Shown: piece after piece, positions 1 through 10,900 of the stretch | How positions within the stretch are numbered: position 1 is the first letter of the stretch | How the letters are laid out: every line of letters begins with the position of its first letter | From: Cantharellus purpuraceus | Lineage: Eukaryota > Basidiomycota > Agaricomycetes > Cantharellales > Hydnaceae | Direction of reading: 5' to 3' | DNA length: 64,000 nt | Assembly (NCBI GenBank): GCA_025174535.1 | Contig: JALBUN010000008.1 | Coordinates: forward strand, 124,001 to 188,000 | Notes under the pieces: model-generated | What the model was told of the DNA's origin: nothing | Seen by the model: only the letters and a program-made list of their open reading frames with translations | Database searches by the model: none | Made by a program: the position numbers and the translations under genes

Positions 1-1178
1 AGAATCATTTGCCTAGAGGTCATCTGAGTTTGTTACACTGCACTGCGACGATGCCCACGTTGTCCAATTCTATCTCGGCTATTGTATATAGTATCTCTGT
101 TGCAGAGCGGAACGTGACGTTGGGAAACCGGCTAAGGCAAACTGGGTCCTTATATGCGACGTTGAAAGTTAAGCAACTGCTGTGCGCAGTCAGTTACGCG
201 CGGGTCCGCCGCATTTTATTTATATATAGTTGCGTTGCAGCTGCCCCGAGTTTGCGGGGTATCAGATTCGAAATGCTTATTTTCGACAAGCAAGCACATC
301 GTTGCTAAATGGTACGCATGCCCGCTACTTGTTCTAGCTTACTACTGACATTGAGTCGAAACACAGAACTAGTCTGAGCGGTCATCTATAAACGAATAAC
401 TGCGGCTTAGAAGTTCATATCGTTGCACTGGCGTCTTGGTCTGATGCCCCGGTGTAGTCCCTCGCCGGTAGAAAGAAGTTCTCGACGGATGTCTGCATGC
501 GGAGATTCTTTCTAGTTTATGCGGATGCAGGATAGTCGAAACAAGCTACAGTGTCTTTGGGTTATGCTCCCCCTGAGGCATAATACACTTTATGCAGGTA
601 TGGGACCTTATGCTGTGTCCGCAGGTCGAAACGTGACCGGTGACCAGCCACAGGTTTGGTTCCATATCGTCCCAGTGCCCATCCTGCTATACCATCAAAT
701 CAGTTGCCCTAGTATTGTATATGCCAGACTTTCGTCATATACCTTCTGAGCTGTGGTAACAAGGCACTCCCACTTGAGATGCTGTCCAGGAGCCAAAGAG
801 ACGTCATGTTCAGGACCCGGGGCTTATCTCCTTTCTGATAGCGGCCATCTAGAATGATAGTATTTGTAACGACGAACAAATAGTTACGTAGAACTTGAGG
901 TACCTAAATTTGTCACTTAGTCGACGGCAGGGAGAGTATGCAAACGAGTGACGATGTCCAAGGGAAATATGTTCCGGTGGCAGAGCTCATCGGGAGGCGA
1001 TGCTGATTTCCTGAGACTGCTTCTGCAGTCAATTCAATGTCCGCTAGCACGTGCACGTGCACTTGTGGTATCTACAGAACAAGTAATTTCCCTGGCAGCA
1101 GACATGACACGTCCAGATCGCTATTTGTAGATATGCTTAGATGATAAATTCACTCTGGCCAACCAAACATCGTTCCGT
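1..1178. other. left flank of the retroelement nest, no gene seen
   Basis: All frames hold only short open stretches with no recognisable domain. Positions 1179-1183 (AGTAA) are the left copy of the copia target duplication. Before insertion this sequence was continuous with position 17733 onward. Confidence 0.6.
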
Positions 1179-1183
1179 AGTAA

Positions 1184-1387
1184 TGTTGGATAAGCATCAA
1201 TTCGGCGCTGCATCAAAGAGATAAGGGGACTAGCTTGAGACAAAGGGAATAAAGGGGACAAGGGGATTAACAAATGTGATTGTATTTTTTCTCTAAAGAC
1301 TTGGATATAAGACAGTGACTTCAGTTGTTGTTGTTGGTAAAAAGGAATTACACGTGATTCCCCTCTACTCTTTACCTTCGATCTATA
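1184..1387 (+). repeat. copia 5' LTR
   Basis: It starts TGTTGGATAAG and ends ATCTATA. It is nearly identical to 17524-17727, with only scattered substitutions. A TATA-like GGATATAAG lies near 1302. The end is TA rather than the usual CA, and both copies agree on this. Confidence 0.93.
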
Positions 1388-1404
1388 GGTTATGGGCCCC
1401 GGCC
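1388..1404 (+). other. copia primer-binding site (initiator tRNA-Met half-molecule type)
   Basis: The sequence right after the LTR, GGTTATGGGCCC followed by CGGCC, is complementary to the anticodon stem-loop of eukaryotic initiator tRNA-Met. Copia-type elements are known to prime from that internal tRNA half. The position and match make this assignment strong. Confidence 0.8.
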
Positions 1405-1469
1405 TTAACTAAAAACAATCAAAGTTACTACATACCTCTCTACATCGAAACCACTCGCTAAACGTCACC

Positions 1470-3318
1470 ATGTCAAACATCAATAACTCATACAAGGTTG
1501 ACCCATTGAATGGGGACAACTACACTACATGGCAGAGACGTCTCGAATGGATTCTAGACGACCAAGAACTTTGGGATATTACCACTGGCATGGACACAGA
1601 ACCGGTTCCAGCTGATAAGGAAGCTGTCACACCCAAAGAAGGTCTAGCAATTACTGCATGGAGAAGAAGAGAGAAGAAAGCTAGAAAGGAAGTTTGCCTA
1701 AGGATCTCCGATGAGTACCTTGTGTACATTGATCAAAACATGACCGCACCAGATATTTGGAATAGGCTGCAGGGGATATTCGAGTCCAGGGCAGCAGTCG
1801 GTATCATAAACATACGCCGAGAGTTCTTCCAGACCTTTGCTGAGGATGGTACGAACATGGAAGAACACATTCGCAAACTTCGTGGATTGCACCAGCAACT
1901 AAATGCTCGGGGGCAGGAGATCAATGATGCTGATTTCTCAAACACGCTGCTCACATCATTACCAGACTCCTGGTCATTGTTCATAATGACTATCAATGCA
2001 GGAGGAGCCGAAATCGCATCAGAAATTCTGATTGCACAGATCTTAGATGAAGATCGTACTCGGCGTACTGGCTCGGCACAGCAAACAGTGCTCAAAGCCC
2101 AACACACAAAGCCCAAGCCAGAGCAGTCAGGTGCAAGGAAGGGCAAGTGCTGAAACTGTGGCAAGAAAGGTCACTATGTAAAGGACTGTTGGGCTAAAGG
2201 TGGCAGCAAAGAAGGCCAGGCACCGAAGTGGTTTAAGGAACCAAAGGACAAGGATTCTGCTAAGCAGTCCAATGAACATGACTTCGCGTTCATAACTAAT
2301 GAGGTCGCATATACATCCATCTTGGCTTCAGACTGGCTTGCTGACTCGGCAGCAACAACTCATATCACTCGAAACAAAGGCGACTTCACAAGCTACTCTG
2401 ATAACCGAAGGGATCAACACCAGGTGCTACGCTCTGGACTCATGGATGCGGGTCTGTCCCTATTGAATTCAAGGTTAAAGACAAGGTTTACACTGTTACC
2501 TTACGAGATGTCAAGCATGCACCCGATGCACCAAACAACCTTATCAGCATAGGACGTCCCACAGATAGTGGGCACTCAGCAATTTTCACAGCAACTGGTG
2601 TAGAATTCAAGTCCAAAACTGGTGTTACTTTTGGCATGGGACGAAAGAATGGAAGGATGTACCAGATGCAAGCATGTGCCAAGCCATCTACTCAGAACTG
2701 AGACTTTGCAGCAACTGCAAAAGGACACACCTTGGACAAATGGCACTGAATCCTCAGTCATGTCAATGCCTGGACAATCAAGACCCTACGCAGGAACAAG
2801 CTGGTTACCGGATTGGAGGTCGATGAGTCACAAGCACCAACCCAATGCATGGCATGCATCCAGGGCAAACAACATGTTGAACCATTTCCAAAACAAGCTG
2901 ATGAGAAGGCTGATGGAATGGGAGATTTGACAGTATCAGATGTATGGGGGACAGCACAGGTTGAGGGACCTAGCTGGGAGAAATATTTTTATTCTTTTAC
3001 AGATGCCAAGTCAAGATACACACAAATCTACTTTGGAGCTACGAAGGACGAGGCATTAAAACACTTCACAGTGTTCAAGGAATTTATTGAAACCCAGACT
3101 GGCAACCGGCTCAAACGATTTCAGTCTGACAACAGTGGAGAATATGTCAACAAATCGTTCAAAGACTACTGCAACAAATATGGCATCATTATGGAGACCA
3201 CAGCCCCCTACTCACCTGCCCAGAATGGGATTGCAGAGTGACTGAACTGAACTCTGCTGGAACATGCACTGGCTTATGCTAACTTCATCAAGAATCAATC
3301 ACCCACATGAGCACTAGG
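1470..3318 (+). pseudogene. copia gag-protease-integrase fragment
   Basis: The first 227 codons (1470-2153) are an intact copia Gag (UBN2/retrotran_gag type). A TGA at 2151-2153 sits inside the CCHC knuckle where arginine is expected, and the knuckle continues NCGKKGHYVKDC. A copia aspartic protease follows with DSAATTHIT near 2340, then a frame change, the GAG-pre-integrase segment, and the integrase core with catalytic D (TDAKSRY), D (SDNSGEY) and E (NGIAE). Two more TGA codons replace arginine just after the catalytic Glu (near 3240). Coding similarity stops near 3318 at the join with gypsy A. About 20 residues after that Glu also seem to be deleted. Confidence 0.88.
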
Positions 3319-4580
3319 GGTTCAAATAGACCACGATTGGTTCGAAAGGCTGCCTTCCACTCATCGCCCTCTTTAATACGCACATTGTTATATCCCCATC
3401 GGATGTCAAGCTTGGTAAAGTACTTGGCATTGGCTGCGGCAATTTTATTCATGATGTCTGGTACCAGGGGTAGTGGGTAGGCGTTCTTGATTGTGATATC
3501 ATTCAGCTTGCGGTAGTCTTGCACAAAACAAAGATTACTGTCCTTCTTCTTCACGAAAAAGACAGGGGATGCCATGGGTGACTTGGAAGGACATATACGA
3601 TGATTCCGTAGGTTCTCCTCAAGGAATGCGTCCAACTCCTTCTGCTCATTTGGGGACATTGGATAGACCTTTGTGCTGAAGGGTTGCGCTCCTGGAGTGA
3701 GTTCAATAGCGTGGTCCCACAGTTTTCGAGGTGGAAGTTGGTCAAAGGACTCCTTTGCAAAAACATCCTTAAATCCCCAGTACGCCTTTGGGACAATCTC
3801 CTCAAAGGTTTTGACTGGAGTAGATTCTGCAGCCTCCTGTGCGAGCTGTTGAGAAACTGTTGAACCAGCATAGATATTCTCCAAGTCTTCTTCTACAAAG
3901 ATAACAAATGTTCGGTCTCCCTCGTATTGGGGTTGCCCATGTGAGTTCTTGCCATTTGAAGGAGTTGTACCAAGCGAATGCTCTTTGTGTTCTGGTACTT
4001 CTCCACATGAATCAGGGCAGCGAGTCATCTGTACCTTTCCTGTACGCCAGTCTACCTCTGGGTTGTGCTTCACAAGCCAGGTGTGCCCAACAATTATGCC
4101 AAAGGTTCCCAGGCTTGTGACTGAAAATGTGGCACGTTCGGTATGGGTCCCATATGTGCAGATGAGATCGACTTCTTCCTTGATTGAACCTGCTTCATTT
4201 GGGGTCCCATCAATGTTATAAACAGGTATGGCACGTGGTAGAGGGCGTGTTCGAAGTTTCTCTGCTTTGACATATTCTGCATCAATGAACATTCCTGTAG
4301 CACCACTGTTGAGGAGTGCATCCACGGCTAGAGGGTATCCAGTGTCTACCGAGTGGATTTTCATGGGAATTCTTGTACATTGACGGATGTCTGCAGATCG
4401 AAGGTAGAGACAAGGAGGGTCATCATGTTTAGCTGGAAGTTGAGAAAGGTTTTCAGGCATGGCTGTTTTGGTTTCAGTCTGATGGACAAGGGAGTGTGCG
4501 TGTAACATATCGCTTGTGAGCCCTACAGTACATGATTCAAGAACTGAAAACCGGTTTGTCAGGCAGGGCATGCTCTTCAC
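3309..4580 (-). pseudogene. gypsy A pol (protease and N-terminal reverse transcriptase)
   Basis: The ORF encodes a retropepsin-like protease with NSGATGMFID around residue 92, then the RT fingers and palm start (SPVFFVKKKDS, YRKLNDITIKNAYPLP, TKLDIRWGYNNV, FRTNRGLFEP). It ends in foreign sequence before the YxDD catalytic box, so no polymerase activity is possible. The last few codons belong to the copia side of the junction. Confidence 0.85.
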
Positions 4581-4714
4581 TGCTGACTGGCCTGAAAATC
4601 CTGCTTCTCCTCTTGCTTTGGAATTACTGCCTTCTGCGCTTCTTCCTTGGCCTTCAGTGCAGCTGCTACTGACTCTGATATCATGCCTGCAATTGCTGTT
4701 TGTGTGAGATCAGC

Positions 4715-5662
4715 TCAGATATGTTCCTTGCATGGTTCAGGGCATGCTGGGGATATATGGCCACGCTTTCCACAGTTATAGCACGTCCGAGTCTCAATGC
4801 GATGGTGGTTGGAGTCAATATCCATAGGTGCAGCACCATTAGAGGTTGCCAAGGTAGTTGGTACAGAGATGACCGGAGTGCTGTGAGGGTGGGATGGGGT
4901 AGAGCGGGCAGGAGTGAGAGAAGTCTGAGCACGTCTCACTTCTAGAAGACGATGGTGGTTGCGGTCAATTTGACAGGCCGCTTCCTTCCATGCCTTGAGA
5001 TCGGACGGGAGGGATGGCTGTGCATGGATCTTGTCAAGAATCATTGCAGGGAGCCCTCGGGCATAGGCATCTTCCAGTGCTGCATCATTAAACCCAGTCC
5101 TTCCTGCTAGTATCTCAAACTGTGCCGTGTATTCATCCGCTGACATGCCAGGTGTCATCCTAAGATCGTGTAGCTTTGTTTGTGCTGTTCGAGAGCAGTC
5201 AGGGTCCCCAAAAGCGTTCTCCACCTGCTTAATGAATTCCTCCAAGGTGGAGAGTGGTGAGGTCCTGTCAATGACTGTCTGTGTCTCATTGTGCACCCAT
5301 ACTTCAGCAGAACCTCCTGTCATAAAAGAGAGGGCATAGAGGATCTTGGTCCGCTCATCGTTCTCTGCACGATCTCCATTGAATTTGGCTGGTTCAGCTG
5401 CCCTTATTGGGCGAATGGATGACGATGTAGGAGAAGGTGTGGGAAATGAGGTGGTCTGAGAGATGGTCTGTGCTGCAGCGATGGCGGCAGCAGTGGCAGC
5501 ATCTGCTAGGTTTTTCTGGACATTGGCGAACTGGCTTTGGAGGTGCTGGTTCTGGAGTTGCAGCTGATGGAGCTGCTGCGCCTGGGTGTTGAACAACACT
5601 CACAGAAAGCCACCACTTTCACCTAGAGTGTCCCAATAGGCTTCAGGGAGCTGATCAGTCAT
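4715..5662 (-). pseudogene. gypsy A gag
   Basis: A start codon at 5662-5660 opens a frame that meets TGA (arginine expected) after about 20 codons and then runs 294 codons to 4715. The product has a Gln-rich coiled segment (QQLHQLQLQNQ), a Ty3-type retrotransposon Gag domain and a C-terminal CCHC knuckle (CYNCGKRGHISPAC). This is the structural capsid protein of the element. It is nearly intact but lies in a truncated element with no integrase. Confidence 0.8.
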
Positions 5663-5691
5663 GGTATCGGTGAAGTAGTTAATAGGGAAAG

Positions 5692-6092
5692 TGTTATGAG
5701 GTGTGGGGTCGTCTTATGAGCTTGATCTTCTGTGAGGGCGACGCTGATGACGAGGCCACAACAACAAGATACTCAATAAGTGAGAGCCGATAAGAAATAA
5801 TGCCAGCTGGTACAGCAGATATCCTCAGTCTATACAGCTGTTTCTGATAAATACATGGGACTTACCTGGTACAGCGGATATCCTCAGAGATCAAGCTGAG
5901 GGGATCACACTGCACCAAGGCGAGTCTTTATACTAAATGATGGAGACGGATAGGAGAACCAAGATAGGGGAGGAAAGATAGGGGAAGTGATAGGGGCAAT
6001 GAAATAGGGGAGACGCACCCTGACAGGCTGCGCTGATAGGGGTGTCAAGAGAAAATACTAAAAATAGAATATGACTTATTTGAACCCTGACA
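5692..6092 (-). repeat. gypsy A 5' LTR
   Basis: On the minus strand it begins TGTCAGGGTTC (6092) and ends CTCATAACA (5692), the usual TG...CA ends. The gag ATG is only about 30 bases further on. It contains a short internal near-repeat of about 30 bp (around 5810-5840 and 5870-5905). No second copy occurs in the window, so the inner boundary is inferred from the terminal dinucleotides. Confidence 0.65.
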
Positions 6093-6642
6093 ACCTTATG
6101 TGAAAGCAATCGGTTCTATCATGTATGCAGCACTTGGCACACAACCTGACCTTGCATTTGCAATTCAACATCTCAGCCAGTTCACAATGTCATATGGTCC
6201 TGAACATTGGACCACAGTCAAGCACGTCCTTCGATACCTTAAAGGCACTCATGATGGAGGTGTCCTATTCAGAAAGGACGAAGGACTAGAAATCCAACTC
6301 TTTGTGGACTCAGACTATGCTAACCATGCAGATGCACTCTCAATTGGCAGATATGTGGCAATGCTTGGCAGCGGATGTGTTGTGTGGAGTTTGAAGAAGC
6401 AATGGACAGTAGCTTTATCTACAACAGAGGCAGAATACATTGCACTAATGGAAGGAACAAAGCAACTCATCTGGCTATGAAGGTTCCTTCAGGACCTTGG
6501 CTTCGACCTACCCCAACCAACTTCCATTCGCTCCAACAACTTAGGCGCGATCACCCTCTCACACGACGCAACCTACCATGTGAGAACGAAACATATCAAC
6601 ATTGCCTATCATTTTATCCACGAGAAAGTGGCCTCTAACAAG
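6093..6642 (+). pseudogene. copia C-terminal RT / RNase H fragment
   Basis: This is the right-hand copia segment after gypsy A. The frame carries the copia motif YVKAIGSIMYAALGTQPDLA, then RNase H with the metal-ligand region FVDSDYANH and STTEAEYIAL, interrupted by TGA at 6478-6480. It continues HINIAYHFIHEKVASN up to the gypsy B insertion. It resumes at 14924-14944 and again at 17417, so the RNase H tail is spread over three pieces. Confidence 0.87.
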
Positions 6643-6797
6643 TCTTATGACTATATTCATTAACACCCAGATCCCCATCCGATCCACTCAGATCCCCATG
6701 CACATGAAATCTATACTCCATTTGAAAACCGCCACGTCTCCATCTACCTGTCCAATTGTCACCACCGATTACCCCCAATCGGACCTAGTGTGTAACA
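6643..6797 (+). repeat. gypsy B 5' LTR with internal deletion
   Basis: It begins TCTTATGACTATATTC (the first G of TGTT mutated to C) and ends GTGTGTAACA. Compared with the 516-bp 3' LTR it lacks about 361 bp, between CACCACCGATT and ACCCCCAATCGG. The lost part includes the TATTTAAG promoter-like box present near 14676 in the 3' LTR, so this LTR can hardly drive transcription. Confidence 0.88.
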
Positions 6798-6869
6798 GTA
6801 TATTCGAACTGCCATACTCACTCCTACCAATGCCACGATCCACCGCCAATTCCAAATGCGCATGAACCG

Positions 6870-7971
6870 TCGAGGTGCCTGCTCCCAGCATTGACACCAT
6901 CCCTGAGGTATTGAAGAACCGACGGACCACATAGAGGCCGTCAATGAAGAAGACAACACCCTGCCCTCTCCAAATCTGGCACAAGCCATCTCCCTGCTTG
7001 CCAGCAGCATCCATAACCCACAAGCCCCTAAGTCCCAGACCAAGGTCCAAGAACCTGACCCCTTTGATGGCTCTGATCTGTGAAAGCTCCAGCCATTCTT
7101 GGTGCAATGCCGGTTGAATTTCCGCGACCACCCCAATGTGTTCACATCCGATTGGGCAAAGGTCACCTTCGCCATGTCCTATCTCAAGGGCACCGCACTG
7201 GACTACTTCGAGCCAGCACTCATGGATGACTCTGATGACCCAATATGGTCAGAAGACTACTCCGACTTCATCTCCAAACTTCAGACCAATTTTGGTCCTT
7301 ACAACCCTGAGGCCGATGCCGAGAATGAACTCGATTGACTTTGGATGAAGGAAAATCACAAAATTGCAAAATACATTGTGAGTTTCCAGCAGCTAGCCCC
7401 AAAAGTCCAATGGGGCGACACTGCACTCTGACACCAATTTTACATTGGACTCCCATCCCACATCAAGGATGAGATATCATGCATCGGTAAGCCGGATACT
7501 TTGGTTACCCTTTGCAAACTCGCCCAATCCATTGACGCCCATTATCGGGAACATCAATCCGAGGTCTCCCACGAAAATTGGGCTAACAACAAATCGGACA
7601 AATCATTGGACAAGACCCCAAAGTCCAACAAGGGCTCTGATAAGAGGACCACTGCCAACTCAGGCCAGAAATCAAATACTGGTAACACTGCCATTTCCAG
7701 TTCCAGTCAGAACAATTCCAGCACCAGCAATAACTCCAGAGCTCGCAAGAGTACTCCGGACCTCTCCACCAAGCTAGGGAAGGACGGAAAACTTACCCAG
7801 CAGGAACGTCAGCACCACATGGACAACAACCTCTGTCTGTTCTGTAGAAAGCCTGGCCACCAAGCCAAGGATTGCAATAAGGCAACCTCATCCGCAGCAA
7901 AGGCAAAGGGCCGTGCTGCCAATGCCATGACAGACAAGTCTGACGCAAAAGCGATGGACCCAAAAAAATAG
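6870..7971 (+). pseudogene. gypsy B gag
   Basis: A broken frame encodes a Ty3-type Gag: DPFDGSDL, QCRLNFRDHPNVF, then YLKGTALDYFEP and a Ser/Asn/Lys-rich linker. It ends with a CCHC knuckle (CLFCRKPGHQAKDC) near 7830-7872 and stops at 7969-7971. TGA codons at about 7079, 7336 and 7429 stand where arginine is expected. The true start is unclear because the first 80 bases after the LTR hold further stops. Confidence 0.82.
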
Positions 7972-10900
7972 TAAGCAGTCCTATAGCCTCCGTACAGGCT
8001 GAGGGCTGCGTTGGTACTCCCCATACGACAAACGAGGTCTGCCTGAACGCATCCACTCTTTCCCACTCCGACTCCCTTACCCTCTTCATCTACTCCGACT
8101 CCATTCCCAATATTGCTATCCAAGCATTAATTGACTCCAGTTCTACTCATTGTTTCCTCAATTCCTCTTTTTCCGATTTACATAAACTCCATACCTACAC
8201 CATAACTCCGATATCGCTCTGATTATTTGATGGCATTACTAATGCTGTTATTTCATGAGCTATAGATCTGTCTATCTGTTTTTCTGTCGGAGAAATCCAG
8301 AACCTTACATTCTATGTTACTCCGCTTGACTCCAGCTGTTCTGTGGTTCTCGGACATAACTGGCTCACCCGCTACAATCTGTTGATTGACTGGGCATTGG
8401 GCCATATCACATCCCATTCTCCAGTACAGGCTGTGTCATTCCCGACGTCACCAGCAACTTTAGGTGCAAAACTATCTTCCACCTCTGCTGACTCCACTCC
8501 GATAGATACTCCATCTACCCCGCCATTTATATCAATGGTGGACACTATGGTCTTTGCCAGACTGAGCAAACTGGATGGCTCTCACACATTCCAGGTCCAC
8601 CTCTCCGATCCGATATTCCTCGCCACTCGTTCTGCCCGATCAACTCCACCGGACCTATCTATGGTTCCTAAGGAGTATCATGAGTTCGCCGACATGTTCA
8701 GCAAGTCTAAAGCCAACTCCCTAGCAGAACACCAACCATACGATCTCAAGATTGAACTGGATGACAACTCCAACCCTCCACTTGGCCCTATCTACTCGCT
8801 ATCCCAAAAAGAGCTACTGGCTCTCTGAACATTCATAGACGAGAATTTGGCCACAGGCTTCATCCGCCCATCCCTATCGCCCCATGGAGCTCCGGTCCTA
8901 TTTGTCCGCAAAAAGGATGGATCACTCCATCTATGTGTTGACTTCCGTGGACTCAACAAGATCACCAAGAAAGACCGATACCCAATACCCCACACTGCGG
9001 ACCTACTCGAGAGTCCTTGAAAGGCTAAGATCTATTCCAAAATAGATCTCCGACATGCCTACCATCTAGTCTGCATCTGAGAAGGTGACAAATGGAAAAT
9101 GACTTTCTGCACATGATATGGATCTTTCGAGTGGTGCATCATGCCCTTTGGACTAACCAATGCTCCGACCACCTTCCAGAGGTTCATGAATGATACCTTT
9201 GCCAACCTCCTTGATGTGACTGTCCTCGTTTACTTGGACGACATTTTGGTATATTTGGACAACAAAGAACAACATTGGACACATGTCCGAGAGGTACTCT
9301 GATGTCTCTGAAAACATGGCCTCTTCGCCCGCACTGACAAATGTGAATTCCACTCCAACTCGGTCAAATACCTAGGCTATATCCTCTCCCCGGCAGGATT
9401 GACATTGTCTGATGACAAAATCAAAGCCATACAGGAATGGCCGGAACCCCAGAAAGTCAAAGACGTACAGTCCTTCCTAAGGTTCGCCAACTTCTACTGC
9501 CACTTCATTCATGGCTACTCTGATATCACCATTCCACTCACCTGACTCACTAGGAAGGGTATCCAATGGAATTTCACTGACAAATGTAGACAGAGCTTTG
9601 AGACCTTGAAAAAGCCCTTTACTTCCGCTCCAATACTGACTCATTGGGTTCCAGATGTTCCTATCCTATTAGAGACCGATGCCTCCAACTATGTGTTATT
9701 TGAATAATGTAAATAATTGCTTTGCTGGAGTGTAGTGACGAGCAGAAGTCGAATAGAAAGTGGAGCAGTGGTGGGAACTGGATGTATGCGTAGTCGAATT
9801 GAAGATATACTTGAGTAGTATCTTCCTACGAAGTTTGATGGGATTTGGTGTGATCTTCGTCTAGATATTGACAATTTGAGCAGGGATCAGGAGCAGATGA
9901 CTCGAACGAGAGTAAATGCTTAATAAAAACGTAGCCAGTTATTGTATGGCTTCGTAATTCGAGATTCGAGTTGGATATGCAATATTCTAATAGAATATGC
10001 AAAAGCTAATAGAAATACGCGTTCGTTCTGGAGATATTCCAGATACGAATAGATTCAAACACACAGATAGAAACAGGTGAGAGGAAATTCTCTGTCTATT
10101 CAAGTGCATTACAGATGTGATTTATATATGATACTAAGTCCTATGAATGAGTGAAGTCATTCGTAAATGTCCTGAGTTAATGATGGGATGGATGATGAGA
10201 TGATGATGGGGGGAAGTGTCCATGATGATGAAATGATGAAAATAAAAGCGAAAATAATGTCCAGGAAGTTCTGGAACTCACAGGGGCTTCTCCTGTTCCC
10301 TATTCCATTCCTGTAACCGTCCTCCTTTACCCCCTTTGTCCCTCAAAACCTCCTGAGCCTCCTATATGCTCCTGTTCCTCCCCTGTCCCCTGTAATCCCC
10401 CTCTCCTCTCCCTTCTCCCCAGAAGTCCGGCAGCTAGACGTCCGGCAGCTGGAACAACACTATGCACTTGCCGCGATCCTGTCCATCATCTCTCTGGACG
10501 ACGGACAAGTCCATCTGATCACTTTTCACTCGCATACATTTACGCCCCCTGAACTGAACTATGACATCCATGACAAAGAGCTCCTTGCCATATATGAAGC
10601 CTTCCAGATATGGAGACACTACCTTGAAGGCCCCTCCAATCCAGTGGACGTCATAACTGACCACAAAAACTTGGAATACTTCTCCACAATGAAACTGCTC
10701 ACCTGGAGACAGGTCCAATGGTCCGAATACCTGTCTCAGTTCAATCTCATTATCCGTTTCCATCCAGGTCAACTCAGAGCAAAGCCCGACATGTTAACTA
10801 GACGCTGGGATGTCTACCCTAAAGAGGGGAATAGCAACTATGCCACTGTAAACCCACACAACTTTCGTCCTGTGTTTACTAACAAGCAGCTGGCATCATC

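Larger units (their letters stand above)
3312..6092 (-). mobile_element. gypsy A: 3'-truncated Ty3/gypsy element, inverted within copia
   Basis: Reading on the minus strand from 6092: a 401-bp LTR, gag, then pol, which stops inside the reverse transcriptase near 3312. RNase H, integrase and the 3' LTR are absent. The right boundary is clean, with the LTR end TGTCAGGG abutting copia RNase H at 6093. The left boundary joins mid-RT to mid-integrase, so the missing half of gypsy A and the missing copia segment probably went in one deletion. No target duplication can be paired because the left side is lost. Confidence 0.85.
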
